A stretch of 32,038 nucleotides of DNA, taken from assembly GCF_025460805.1 (NCBI RefSeq), contig NZ_JAMXFJ010000049.1, positions 1 to 32,038 of the forward strand. The letters are read 5' to 3'. This stretch comes from Microvirga sesbaniae. GTDB lineage: Bacteria > Pseudomonadota > Alphaproteobacteria > Rhizobiales > Beijerinckiaceae. Position 1 is the first letter of the stretch, and each line of letters opens with the position of its first letter. A model generated the notes under the pieces. The model made no database searches, had not been told where the DNA came from, and saw only the letters and a program-made list of their open reading frames with translations. Below are positions 8,331-16,500 of the stretch, one piece after another. The position numbers and the translations under genes are program-made.

Positions 8331-9988
8331 GCGGCGGGATCTTGCACGCGCCTGCCACCGAAGGCGGCGTGGATCTGGGCGACGACTGCAGCTCCTTCTC
8401 CAACCGCGGCCGCCACTCTCTTGGTAGACCCAGCGCGGACGTCGCCCACCGCGAACACGCCGCGCCGGCTGGTCTCAAGAGGAAAGGACCCGGGCTCCAC
8501 GCCGGTTCGAATGAACCCCGTCCCGTCCAGCGCGACGCAGCCGTTTAGCCAGTCGGTATTGGGATCGGCCCCAACGAACAGGAAGACGTGGCGAAGGGGT
8601 CGGCGTTGATCGACACCGGTTTTGCGATCCCTGAAGACAGCCCCTGCCAAGCCTATTTCGCGGTCGCCCTCGAGGGCGATGATCTCGGTCTGGCTGTGCA
8701 ATTCGACGTTCGGCAGGGCCCGGATGCGGTCGATCAAATAGCGCGACATCGAACTCTCGAGCCCCGCCCCCCTCACGACCAGGTGCAGCTTTCGAACCCG
8801 CGGCGCCAGGAAGACCACCGCCTGACCCGCCGAGTTGCCGCCGCCGACCAAGGCGATTTCCTGCCCTTCGCACAGCTTGGCTTCGATGGACGAGGCCCAG
8901 TACGAAATTCCGGCACCCTCGAACGTCGCGAGATCGGCGATGGCCGGCCGCCGATAGCGCGCTCCAGACGCGATGACGACCGCTCGGGCCTGCACCGTTG
9001 TACCAGTCGAGAGCACGATGCCGAAAGGACGCTCAGTGGCTCCGCAATCGAGCGATAGGGCTTCGAGGGGAATGGCCAGTTCGGCGCCGAATTTCTGGGC
9101 CTGGCTAAAGGCGCGGCCAGCGAGGGCATGACCGGAAATTCCCGTTGGAAAGCCGAGGTAGTTCTCGATCCGGGCGGAAGCGCCCGCCTGCCCTCCCATG
9201 GACCTACAATCGACGACGAGTGTCGAGAGGCCCTCGGACGACGAGTAGACCGCGGTGGCGAGCCCTGCTGGGCCGGCCCCGATGATCGCCACATCGTAAA
9301 CCTTGGCCGGGTCGAGATCCGGCAGCATTCCGAGGCAGGTAGCTGCTTCGGCATCCGATGGGTTGCGGAGAAGCGTTCCGTCCGGGCAGAGAAGCAGCGG
9401 CCAGTCGTCCGCCATTACCCCCAGCTTCGCCACGAGGTGTTGCGCCTGATCGTCGCGTTCGACGTCGATGATCGAGAAGGGATGAGCATTGCGCGCCAGA
9501 AAGCCCTGGAGGCGCAAGAGATCAGCCGATGCTGAACGCCCGACCAGAACGGCACCGGCATTCTGGCTCTCGAGGAGGCCGACGCGGCGCAGGATCAGCG
9601 CACGCATCATGATCTCGCCGATCTCCGCCGATCCGACCAGGAGCGCCCGCAGATGCGGCGCGTCAAAAGGGACGGCGGTGCAGCCGTCCGGTCCGGCTCG
9701 CCCCAGCACGAGAGACGCTCGTCCGCCGAGTTGGCTGACTTCACCCGAAAATTGGCCAGGCCCTTCCCGTACGATCGGGGTCGTCCGCCCCAGGCCATCC
9801 TGGCGGGAGACGTCAATGTGGCCTTCGATCACCAGCCAAATCGGGGCTGCCCGGTCCCCAACATCGTAGAGAAGAGCGCCCGGTTCGAACCGGCTCGGTT
9901 CGCCGCTGGCGAAACGAATCGCGACTGCGACCTGCGCTGCAGTCAAAGTCGGAAAGATCTGATCTCGTCTCGTTTCCGCTACGCTCAT
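8321..9988 (-). CDS. Cyclic-nucleotide-binding domain fused to thioredoxin-reductase-like FAD oxidoreductase
   Basis: A 555-residue fusion. Residues 15-130 form a cyclic-nucleotide-binding-like barrel (PGALLYDVGD, IWLVIEGHIDV, GQFSGEVSQLGG). Residues 143-222 look like a degenerate thioredoxin-fold module without a CxxC. From residue 231 comes an FAD domain, YDVAIIGAGPAGLATA, with GGQAGASARIENYLGF as in thioredoxin reductases, an NADPH-binding GGGNSAGQA and a final FAVGDVRAGS FAD motif. The redox CxxC of true thioredoxin reductase (CATCDG) is replaced by SYWASSIEAKLC, so classical disulfide reduction is unlikely. Such fusions recur in Hyphomicrobiales. Start ATG 9988 follows GAGGACTGGAT. The gene is monocistronic and faces the IS110-derived ORF. 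NADPH-dependent flavin chemistry tuned by a nucleotide or other ligand is the best inference. Confidence 0.85.
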   Translation of the reverse strand: MSVAETRRDQIFPTLTAAQVAVAIRFASGEPSRFEPGALLYDVGDRAAPIWLVIEGHIDVSRQDGLGRTTPIVREGPGQFSGEVSQLGGRASLVLGRAGPDGCTAVPFDAPHLRALLVGSAEIGEIMMRALILRRVGLLESQNAGAVLVGRSASADLLRLQGFLARNAHPFSIIDVERDDQAQHLVAKLGVMADDWPLLLCPDGTLLRNPSDAEAATCLGMLPDLDPAKVYDVAIIGAGPAGLATAVYSSSEGLSTLVVDCRSMGGQAGASARIENYLGFPTGISGHALAGRAFSQAQKFGAELAIPLEALSLDCGATERPFGIVLSTGTTVQARAVVIASGARYRRPAIADLATFEGAGISYWASSIEAKLCEGQEIALVGGGNSAGQAVVFLAPRVRKLHLVVRGAGLESSMSRYLIDRIRALPNVELHSQTEIIALEGDREIGLAGAVFRDRKTGVDQRRPLRHVFLFVGADPNTDWLNGCVALDGTGFIRTGVEPGSFPLETSRRGVFAVGDVRAGSTKRVAAAVGEGAAVVAQIHAAFGGRRVQDPAAHA

Positions 9989-10264
9989 ATCCAGTCCTCG
10001 TCAGGCGATCGTTGAAGACCCGTCGGCCCAGACCTGGGACACCAAGCGGCATGTTGCCAAAGTGACGCTCAAGATGCCCGGTGAGCAGATCCGTTCACTG
10101 TAGGACTCTAGTGCGAAGCCAGTGCTACAGCCAATCGTAGTCCCGTCGTTTTACGATTTTTTACTCGCTGCAGATCCTGTCCGTCATTAAGCTGGCTGGG
10201 CTGGGCGACGTCAGAAGCTGGTCGTCTCGATCTTCATCGCGCACACGCCCTAACGGAAACGCAG

Positions 10265-10480
10265 ATGAAAACGCCAGATCTGGACCTCTCGCGCCGCGAG
10301 TTCGTAGCCGGCGCATTGACCACCGTCGTGCTCACGGCAGCACCCGTAACGAGAGCCAGGGCAGCTATTCCTGAGTCTTCGGCAGACGCGGTCCACGCCA
10401 TACGGATCGCCTTGAAGGTCAACGACACAAACCACGCTCTGACTCTGGATTCCCGGACGACGCTGCTGGACGCGTTGCGG
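10265..10480 (+). pseudogene. 5' fragment of a Tat-exported [2Fe-2S] aldehyde/xanthine dehydrogenase small subunit (PaoA-like)
   Basis: The first 72 codons encode a twin-arginine leader (SRREFVAGALTTVVLTAAP) followed by KVNDTNHALTLDSRTTLLDALR, the opening of the plant-type ferredoxin domain of PaoA/XdhC-like iron-sulfur subunits (usual form V-N-G-x-x-x-x-L-x-x-D-x-R-x-x-L-L-D-A-L-R). The cysteines that bind the clusters should follow, but the frame enters an IS6 element at about 10481. The rest of this gene and the usual FAD and molybdopterin subunit genes are absent to the right. GGAAACGCAG precedes ATG 10265. The 276 bases between this gene and the divergent flavoprotein hold no gene. This is the relic of an operon for a periplasmic molybdoenzyme. 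Confidence 0.8.
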
Positions 10481-10495
10481 GGGATCCGTCACAAA
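10481..10495 (+). repeat. Left terminal inverted repeat of the IS6 element
   Basis: GGGATCCGTCACAAA marks the exact point where homology to the iron-sulfur subunit stops. It matches the terminus of the second IS6 copy at 31899-31913 with two differences. A further G lies just outside, so the border may shift by one base. Confidence 0.7.
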
Positions 10496-10507
10496 CCTTC
10501 TGTTTCA

Positions 10508-11248
10508 ATGTTTCCGATATCATGCCAAGTCTCATGGATAGAGGGTGGCGTGTTCAAGGTCAGGCATTTTGATCGTTCCGTGATCCTGCTCTGCATCCGG
10601 TGGTATCTCGCCTACAATCTCAGCCTGCGCGATCTTGAGGAGATGATGGCCGAGCGCGGCATCTCGGTCGACCACGCCACGATCCACAGGTGGGTTATCC
10701 ATTACTCACCCGAACTGTTGGAATGTTTCAACCAGCGCAGGAAGGCCGACACTGGCAAGTGGCACATCGACGAGCCATACATTAAGGTCCGCGGCCAGTG
10801 GCGATATCTGTATTGGGCCATCGACAGTAACAGTGACACGGTCGAGTTCTGGTTCAGTGAGCGACGTAATCGCGCCGCAGCCAACCGCTTTCTCCGCAAG
10901 GCTCCCAAGCGGCATGGCCGTCCGGAGCGAATTGTGATTCACGGCAGTCAGACCAACCGCGAGGCAATCATGTCCTGCGACACGACAGACCGGCTGGCAG
11001 ACAGGTCAAGGGGAAAGCTCGAGCCAATACGCGTTCAGCGAAGCCGCTACTTGAATAATCGTATCGAGCAGGATCACCGCGCCGTCAAAAGGCGGGTTCG
11101 TGCAATGCGCGGGTTCAAGGCAGTGAATAGCGCTCGTGCGATTGTTGGAGGCATTGAGATGATCCACATGATGCGCGAAGGACAGGCGAAGTATGCCTGC
11201 AAGGCTCAGCCATCCCTCGCGGAGCAATTCAATCTGCTTGCCGCATAG
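10508..11248 (+). CDS. IS6-family DDE transposase with a substituted catalytic residue
   Basis: From the internal ATG 10508 the protein has 246 residues, normal for IS6. Landmarks: FDRSVILLCIRWYLAYNLSLRDLEEMM (N-terminal helix-turn-helix), WHIDEPYIKVRGQWRYLY (first catalytic Asp), RHGRPERIVIHGSQTN, and LNNRIEQDHRAVKRR (catalytic Glu). The second catalytic Asp should be in IVIDGSQTN; here the codon is CAC, giving His. WHVDETYIK is also changed to WHIDEPYIK. With a DDE residue lost the copy is probably inactive. The reading frame is continuous upstream with the Tat/iron-sulfur fragment from 10265, so a 327-residue fusion is possible. Homologous C-terminal residues (LAEQFNLLAA) recur as LAEQFEMLAA at the right edge of the window. 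Confidence 0.9.
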   Translation: MFPISCQVSWIEGGVFKVRHFDRSVILLCIRWYLAYNLSLRDLEEMMAERGISVDHATIHRWVIHYSPELLECFNQRRKADTGKWHIDEPYIKVRGQWRYLYWAIDSNSDTVEFWFSERRNRAAANRFLRKAPKRHGRPERIVIHGSQTNREAIMSCDTTDRLADRSRGKLEPIRVQRSRYLNNRIEQDHRAVKRRVRAMRGFKAVNSARAIVGGIEMIHMMREGQAKYACKAQPSLAEQFNLLAA

Positions 11249-11292
11249 GCGCCGACCATTCACTCCGGCACCTCTGTGTCTCTTACCAGAAA

Positions 11293-11305
11293 TTGCGACA
11301 AGACC
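11293..11305 (-). repeat. Right terminal inverted repeat of the IS6 element (degenerate)
   Basis: Read inward on the minus strand this is GGTCTTGTCGCAA; it shares the GTCrCAA core with the left end (8 of 13 aligned positions, offset by one). It lies 45 bases after the transposase stop, the usual distance, and 30 bases before the ATG of the MBL gene. Confidence 0.55.
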
Positions 11306-11334
11306 AGCCTGTTGCGGCCGAACAGGAGGATTCC

Positions 11335-12306
11335 ATGCCCGAAATTTCCCAGCATCGTCTTTCCCGTCGCGGCTTCTGCCTGTGCTGTCTCGGCGTTACG
11401 ACTTTCGCCGCATCTGGAGGCTGGCTGACGCCGAGCGAGGTCTTCGCCCAGTCCAAGAACATCGTCGACAACATCAGGACCGCGGTCGCCGAAGCGCCAA
11501 TTAAGGTCCATAAGCTGCGAACCGACATCAGCGTTCTCGAAGGGTTGGGAGGCAACATTGCCGTGCTCACCGGGCCGGATGGCAAGGTTCTGATCGATGC
11601 CGGCATCACGGCCTCGCGTCCGCGCATTCTTGAGGCTTTTTCTGATTTGGGCGATGGTCCCATACGGCAGCTGATCAACACGCACTGGCACTTCGATCAT
11701 GCCGACGGCAATGAGTGGCTGCATAAGGAGGGGGCCTCCATTCTCGCCCATGAGAACACCCGCAAGCATCTTGCGATGACCACGCGGGTCGAGGATTGGG
11801 ATTTCAATTTCCCGCCCTCGCCGTCGGGCGCCCTTCCGTCCGAGGTGTTCGCCCAAGACAAGACACTGCAGGCGAATGGTACGACCCTGGCTCTGAAGTA
11901 CTATGGTCCGGCCCACACCGACAGCGACATCTCCGTGACTTTCCAAGAGCCTGATGTCCTGCATGCGGGCGACACATACTGGAACGGGTTCTATCCGTTC
12001 ATCGACTATTCGACTGGCGGCAGCATCGACGGAATGATCCGGGCCGCCGAAACGAATTTGGCAGCGGTCACCAACAATACCATTGTGATTCCGGGTCATG
12101 GTCCGCCGGCCAGCAACAAGGCAGAGCTCGAGCAGTTTCGCGACATGCTCGTCGACATCCGCGAAAAGGTGGCGGCGCTCAAGAAGCAGGGACGCTCGCT
12201 GGACGAGGCGATCGCCGCCAGACCGACTGCGGGGTATGATGCCGAGTGGGGGCAGTTCGCCGTGAACCCCACGCTGTTCACGAAGCTGGTGTACATGGGT
12301 GTTTGA
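11335..12306 (+). CDS. Tat-exported metallo-beta-lactamase-fold hydrolase
   Basis: A 323-residue protein with a twin-arginine leader (SRRGFCLCCLG, Arg 11-12) ending near SEVFAQS, so exported folded to the periplasm. The MBL fold is shown by the zinc motif HWHFDHADG (His117, His119, Asp121, His122), a later His in GPAHTDSDISV, the bridging Asp in VLHAGDTYWNGFYP and the last His in IPGHGP. This full set supports a di-zinc centre. The pattern THWHFDH with GDTYWNGFYPFIDYSTGGSI is close to uncharacterised cyclase/hydrolase-like MBL proteins rather than true beta-lactamases. An AACAGGAGG ribosome site precedes ATG 11335. It starts only 30 bases after the IS6 right end, so its native promoter was probably lost and transcription may come from the IS. 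Confidence 0.88.
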   Translation: MPEISQHRLSRRGFCLCCLGVTTFAASGGWLTPSEVFAQSKNIVDNIRTAVAEAPIKVHKLRTDISVLEGLGGNIAVLTGPDGKVLIDAGITASRPRILEAFSDLGDGPIRQLINTHWHFDHADGNEWLHKEGASILAHENTRKHLAMTTRVEDWDFNFPPSPSGALPSEVFAQDKTLQANGTTLALKYYGPAHTDSDISVTFQEPDVLHAGDTYWNGFYPFIDYSTGGSIDGMIRAAETNLAAVTNNTIVIPGHGPPASNKAELEQFRDMLVDIREKVAALKKQGRSLDEAIAARPTAGYDAEWGQFAVNPTLFTKLVYMGV

Positions 12307-12667
12307 TCTGTCCGCAGTGAGGAACCATCGGCCAAGCCCGCGGCACAGGCTGAGAACCGGGAGTGCGCGCAGGCAGGGGGACCTGAGACAGGCGTCTACC
12401 GCATGACTGCCGCAATGACCGCAAAGGGTCATCCTCTGCCGATCCCTGACATCCAGGAACGTCCGGAGTTCCTCGAGAGAGCAGACTTCGGGTCTACTTC
12501 CGAGAGGTGCCAGAGGCTGACCCTCCCGTTGACTATCTCTCTGTGGGAGAAGCTGACAGATCTCTGAGGTTTCGATGCTCAGCATGGGAACCGCCTGCGG
12601 TGGCTCAAGCACCCATGTCTGTTATGAGATGCAACAACACTGAACTCGATAAACGCAACCCTATCGT
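12307..12667. other. Gene-free spacer between convergent genes, with an inverted-repeat motif
   Basis: No plausible protein or RNA gene is visible. The stretch separates the MBL gene from the convergent outer-membrane protein gene. Its one notable element is the AGGAAC-N7-GTTCCT inverted repeat listed separately. The composition is less GC-skewed than in the coding regions, and I see no obvious terminator hairpin with a T-run. Confidence 0.5.
12455..12473. repeat. AGGAAC-N7-GTTCCT inverted repeat, copy 1
   Basis: Perfect 6-bp arms around the spacer GTCCGGA. An almost identical element with spacer GTCCGAT and longer arms lies at 21822-21846 upstream of the bacteriophytochrome gene. Shared arms, spacing and the first five spacer bases (GTCCG) argue against chance and suggest a dispersed repeat or a protein-binding site. 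Confidence 0.6.
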
Positions 12668-13435
12668 TCAGAAGCGCACGTTGAGGCCGACCCGGCTGAT
12701 CCAGCCATCATTCTTGAAGCGGTAGCTCACCTGATCCCCGGCCCGCGCGAGCGTCAACGTCTCGTCGTCCAGGTTGAAGTAGAGCGTCTCAGACCGGATC
12801 GAGATGGTCTGCGTCAGCATGTGCTCCGTGCCGGCGCCGATCACAAAGCCGGTGGTCCACTCCTCGCTACGTGCCTGCGGGCCCACGCCAGGCGGGGTGA
12901 CCGTGACCTGTCCCTGATGCTCGATCTGGGCATAGGCCAGACCGCCAGTGACGTAGAGAAGCGACTGCTGAACAACCGGCAGCAGGCTCGGCATCGTCAC
13001 CCCGATCCGGCCCTTCACCGTGCCGAACCAGCTCATCTGCGAGCTCAAGTCCGTGCGCAGGCCAAACGCGCCATCCACCCCGTCGAAGCTGCGCGAGCGG
13101 CCCACGTCCATCCCGGTGAGATCCGCCTCCAGGCCCGCCACAACGCTGCCGAACTGCCACAGGTAACCGATCTGCGCACCGCCCCCGAAGCCGGAGTCGC
13201 TCAGCCCCAGGCGGGTGGGCAGCGCATCCGGGTTCACGCCCGACACGCCGGAGCGCTCCGCCTCGCCGTTGTCGCTGATCCAAGCGCCGTGCACACCGGC
13301 ATAGAACCCGCTCCATGTGAGTGTGGGAACTGCCAGCACCGGAGGAAAGGGAGCCGCCTGGCCCGGCAGGTCGGCGGCCGCAGTCACGGCAGTGCCGGCG
13401 ATCAGGGCAGACAGGGACACAAACAGGCGCTTCAT
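12668..13435 (-). CDS. Outer-membrane beta-barrel protein (Omp25/31-like)
   Basis: A 255-residue protein starting MKRLFVSLSALIAGTAVTAAADLP, a signal peptide cleaved near residue 21. The mature part begins with TWSGFYAGVHGAWI, a classic opening of the rhizobial OmpA-like/Omp25-31 eight-stranded porin family, and continues with alternating aromatic strands (GGGAQIGYLWQFGSVVAGLE, SWFGTVKGRIGV, LLYVTGGLAYAQI). It ends SRVGLNVRF, with the terminal Phe required for BAM-mediated insertion. ATG 13435 is used because it opens the signal peptide and follows GGAGATCCTG; the longer frame to 13573 has no leader. It follows the giant RTX gene on the same strand after 138 bases. Probable role: envelope structure or surface exposure. 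Confidence 0.88.
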   Translation of the reverse strand: MKRLFVSLSALIAGTAVTAAADLPGQAAPFPPVLAVPTLTWSGFYAGVHGAWISDNGEAERSGVSGVNPDALPTRLGLSDSGFGGGAQIGYLWQFGSVVAGLEADLTGMDVGRSRSFDGVDGAFGLRTDLSSQMSWFGTVKGRIGVTMPSLLPVVQQSLLYVTGGLAYAQIEHQGQVTVTPPGVGPQARSEEWTTGFVIGAGTEHMLTQTISIRSETLYFNLDDETLTLARAGDQVSYRFKNDGWISRVGLNVRF

Positions 13436-13528
13436 CAGGATCTCCGAGAATTCGGGTGGAGGATAGGGCAAGACCGGTACCAGCGCAGTGGCACGTAGGC
13501 TACACAATCCCCTCTTTGCACTGTACAG

Positions 13529-13571
13529 GCCAAAGCAAGGGGCGGGAGAGCCTTCTGCTCTGTGCTTTGGC
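13529..13571 (-). terminator. Large hairpin directly after the RTX gene
   Basis: GCCAAAGCA (13529-13537) and TGCTTTGGC (13563-13571) are perfect 9-bp arms. The 25-base loop holds a nested AGAG-CCTTCTG-CTCT hairpin. It begins two bases after the stop codon of the giant gene on the minus strand. No T-run follows, so it may act as a transcript-stabilising or attenuating structure between the RTX and porin genes rather than a strong intrinsic terminator. Confidence 0.5.
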
Positions 13572-13573
13572 AC

Positions 13574-16500
13574 TTAGAGGATCACATCGGAGTGGGCGAA
13601 CTTGCCCACGATCTTGATCTGGAAGTCGGCTCGACCATCGCCATTGACGTCGCCCATCAGGATGCCGTTCTCATAGCGCAGCTCTCCGGCCTCGCCGGTG
13701 AAGCCCGCCTTGAGGAAAGCAGAGCCGTCCTTTGGGGACAGGAACGGAGCCTCCGATCCGGTCCAGGCGAACTTCTGATTGCCCTTGAGCCGCGTGTTGG
13801 CATCGATGTCACGCAGATCGATCCGGTCCTGACCCGACTTGAAGTCGTAGACGATGTCGCGCTGCGAGCCGACTTTGCTCTCCTTGGCGGAGTTGAAGTC
13901 GAACACGTCCCGGCCGGAGCCGCCCCACATCTTGTCCCGGCCGAGCCCGCCCGTGATGCGGTCGTTGCCGGCCTCACCCTTGAGGGTGTCGTTGCCCGCA
14001 CCGCCATCAAGACGGTCGTGCCTGGCTCCTCCGAGAAGACGGTCATGGCCGTTGCCGCCGAAGAGCCAGTCGTTGCCCTCGCCGCCAGAGACGGTGTCGT
14101 TGCCGTCATCGCCATAGAGCCAGTCATTGCCGCCCAGAGAGCCGACATAGTCGTCGCCGCCGCCGCCATGCAGGGTGTCGTCGTCGGCTCCTAGGACAAT
14201 GTTCTGGCTCGCATCGTCGCCGGTCACGAAGTTGCGGCCATCACCGTCGCGTACGGTGGCGGCGCCGACGATGGCGGCGAAATCGACGTTATTGAGCTGT
14301 AGGATGCTGCTGGTCGGTAGCCCGGTGGTGTCGATGATCAGGCCGATCGCGGTGGCGTTGTGGCCGCCGCCGACCGGCGTGGTCGAGCTGCCGCTCACGA
14401 AGATGGTCGGCGGGCTGCTCAAGCCGGGCGCGGCGCTTAAGACAAGCGTCTGGCTGTGCAGCAAGGTATCCGGCGCCAGGCTGGCGAGAAAGCTGGAGCC
14501 ATTGCCGGTCATGCCCGGCTGGGCGCTGGAACCGCTGGCGGTCTGGTTCTCGATGCGGCGGATCAGGTCGAGCAGCGCCTGCTCATTGGTGAGCAGCATC
14601 GACGGACCTTCGGCCCACATGCCGGTGCCAACCGGCAGGCTGACAAGCAATTCGGTGCGCGGTCCGTTGCCCAAACCCAGGCCGAGCGGGATGTCGGCCA
14701 AGCCGCTGTTCGGCGTGCTCGGGTTATCCGGGCGGTTACTGGTAATCAGCGGCACCGTCAGCACGGTGCTCGCCAAGCCGGTGGCCGGGTCGACCGGCAG
14801 GGTCTCGCGATCGACCATTACGCCGTCGATCGTGGTGGTGGCCAGCGGCTTGGTCTGCACCGCGTAGGACGGCGAGGTCGCGCTGCCTGCGCCCGTATTG
14901 CCGGCACCGTCGGTCACCCCTGCCAGGCTGACCGTCATGATGTTGGTCGCGGCGCTCGTATTGGCGCTCGGGATGAACACCGCGCTCCAGGTCTTGCCGC
15001 CGTCGCTGCTGCCCAGGCCCGACAGCGTACCGCTCGGTACGTCGACGTTGGCGACGGCGAAGCCGGTGACCGCCTCATTGAACGTGAAGGAGACGGTGGC
15101 GGTCTCGCCGCTGATCAAGGCGGTGTCCGAGATGGCGATGTCCAAGGCCAGCGTCGGGCGCACGGTGTCGACGTCGTAGCCGATGCTGTCCGAGCTGCCG
15201 ACGCCGACGTTGCCGGCGGTGTTGGCGATGCCGGTGTAATCCAGCGTCAGAACGTTGCCGGTGCTGGTGGCGTTGGCAGCCGGGGTCAGCGTCGCGGTCC
15301 AGGTGATGTTGTCGTCCGTCCGCAGATCGCTCAGCGTGCCATGCGGTACGGCGACGTCCTCGACGGTGAAGCCGACCACCGCTTCGTTGAAAACGAAGGT
15401 GACGGTGGCGCTGGCGCCGATCGCCAGCGTGGGGTTGGAAATCGCGATCGGCTGGGCCAGGCCCGGGACGGTCGTGTTGACGGCGTAGTTGCCGCTGCTG
15501 ACGCTGCCGACGCCGGCATTGCCGGCCATGTCGGCGATGCCGGCATAGTCCAGCGTCAGCACATTGCTGGCATCGGTGACCGCGTCGTCCGGGGTCAGGG
15601 TCGCGGTCCAGGTCATGCCGCCGTCGGACGAACTGAGGTTCGACAGCGCGCCGTTGGGCACGCTGACGTCGCCGGCGTCGAAGTCGGTGACCGCTTCGGT
15701 GAAGGTGAAGGCGACGGTCGCGGTGTCGCCGCTCGTGAGCGGGGTATCCGAGATCGTGATGCTCGAGGCCAGCGTCGGCCGCACGGTGTCGACTTCGTAG
15801 TTGCCGCTGGAGGCAATGCCGAAGCCGGCGTTGCCGGCCAGGTCGCTGATGCCGGCATAGTTTAGCGTCAGCGTATTGGTGGCGTCGCTGGTGGCGCCCG
15901 ACGGCGTCAGGATCGCAGTCCAGGTCGTTCCGCCATCGCTGCTTGCCAGTTGCGACAGCGTGCCGTTGGGGACGGTCACGTCCGCGATGTCGAAGCCGAT
16001 GACGGCCTTGTTGAAGGTGAAGGTGACGGTCGCGGTCTGGCCGATTGCGAGCTTGCTGTCCGAGATCGTGATGCCCGATGCCAGCGCAGGGCGCACGGTG
16101 TCGACGGCGTAGTTGGCGCTGTTGGCGGTGCCGGTGCCGACGTTGCCGGCCAAGTCGGCGATGCCGGCATAGTCCAGCGTCAGCACGTTGCTGGCATCGG
16201 TGACCGCGTCGTCCGGGGTCAGGGTCGCGGTCCAGGTCATGCCGCCGTCGGGCGAGCTGAGGTTCGACAGCGCGCCGTTGGGCACGCTGACATCGGCGGT
16301 CGTGAAGCCGGTGACCGCTTCGGTGAAGCTGAAGGTGACGGTGGCCGTCTCGCCGATCTTGAGCGCGGTGTCGTCGATCTGGATCGGCGCGGCCAGCAGC
16401 GGCACGCTCTGGTCGATGGTATAGGTCTGGCCGCCCGTAAACCCGGGCGCCGCGTTGCCGGCGGCATCGACAATGCCGGTGCCGTTGCTCTTCAGATCCA

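Larger units (their letters stand above)
10481..11305 (+). mobile_element. IS6-family insertion sequence, about 825 bp
   Basis: The element is defined by its IS6 transposase plus ends that resemble each other. The left end reads GGGATCCGTCACAAA at 10481-10495. The right end, read inward from 11305, is GGTCTTGTCGCAA. A second IS6 terminus at 31899-31913 reads GGGATGCGTCGCAAA, matching the left end at 13 of 15 positions and confirming the terminus. The size fits the family (about 0.8 kb). The eight bases outside the left end (CGTTGCGG) and the right end (AGCCTGTT) differ, so there is no target duplication; the flanks are an iron-sulfur subunit fragment and an unrelated MBL gene. This indicates a deletion or cointegrate resolution after insertion. 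Confidence 0.75.

Noticed and set aside
12455..12473. LexA (SOS) box
   Set aside because: The alphaproteobacterial box is a direct GTTC-N7-GTTC. Here the second half is inverted, and no SOS gene follows.
11260..12612. Minus-strand open frame of 450 codons
   Set aside because: It lies antisense to the MBL-fold gene, whose zinc motifs and Tat leader are clear. The shadow product has no recognisable domain.
14850..16410. CRISPR array
   Set aside because: The repeats are 312 bp, in frame and protein-coding. There are no short direct repeats with unique spacers.
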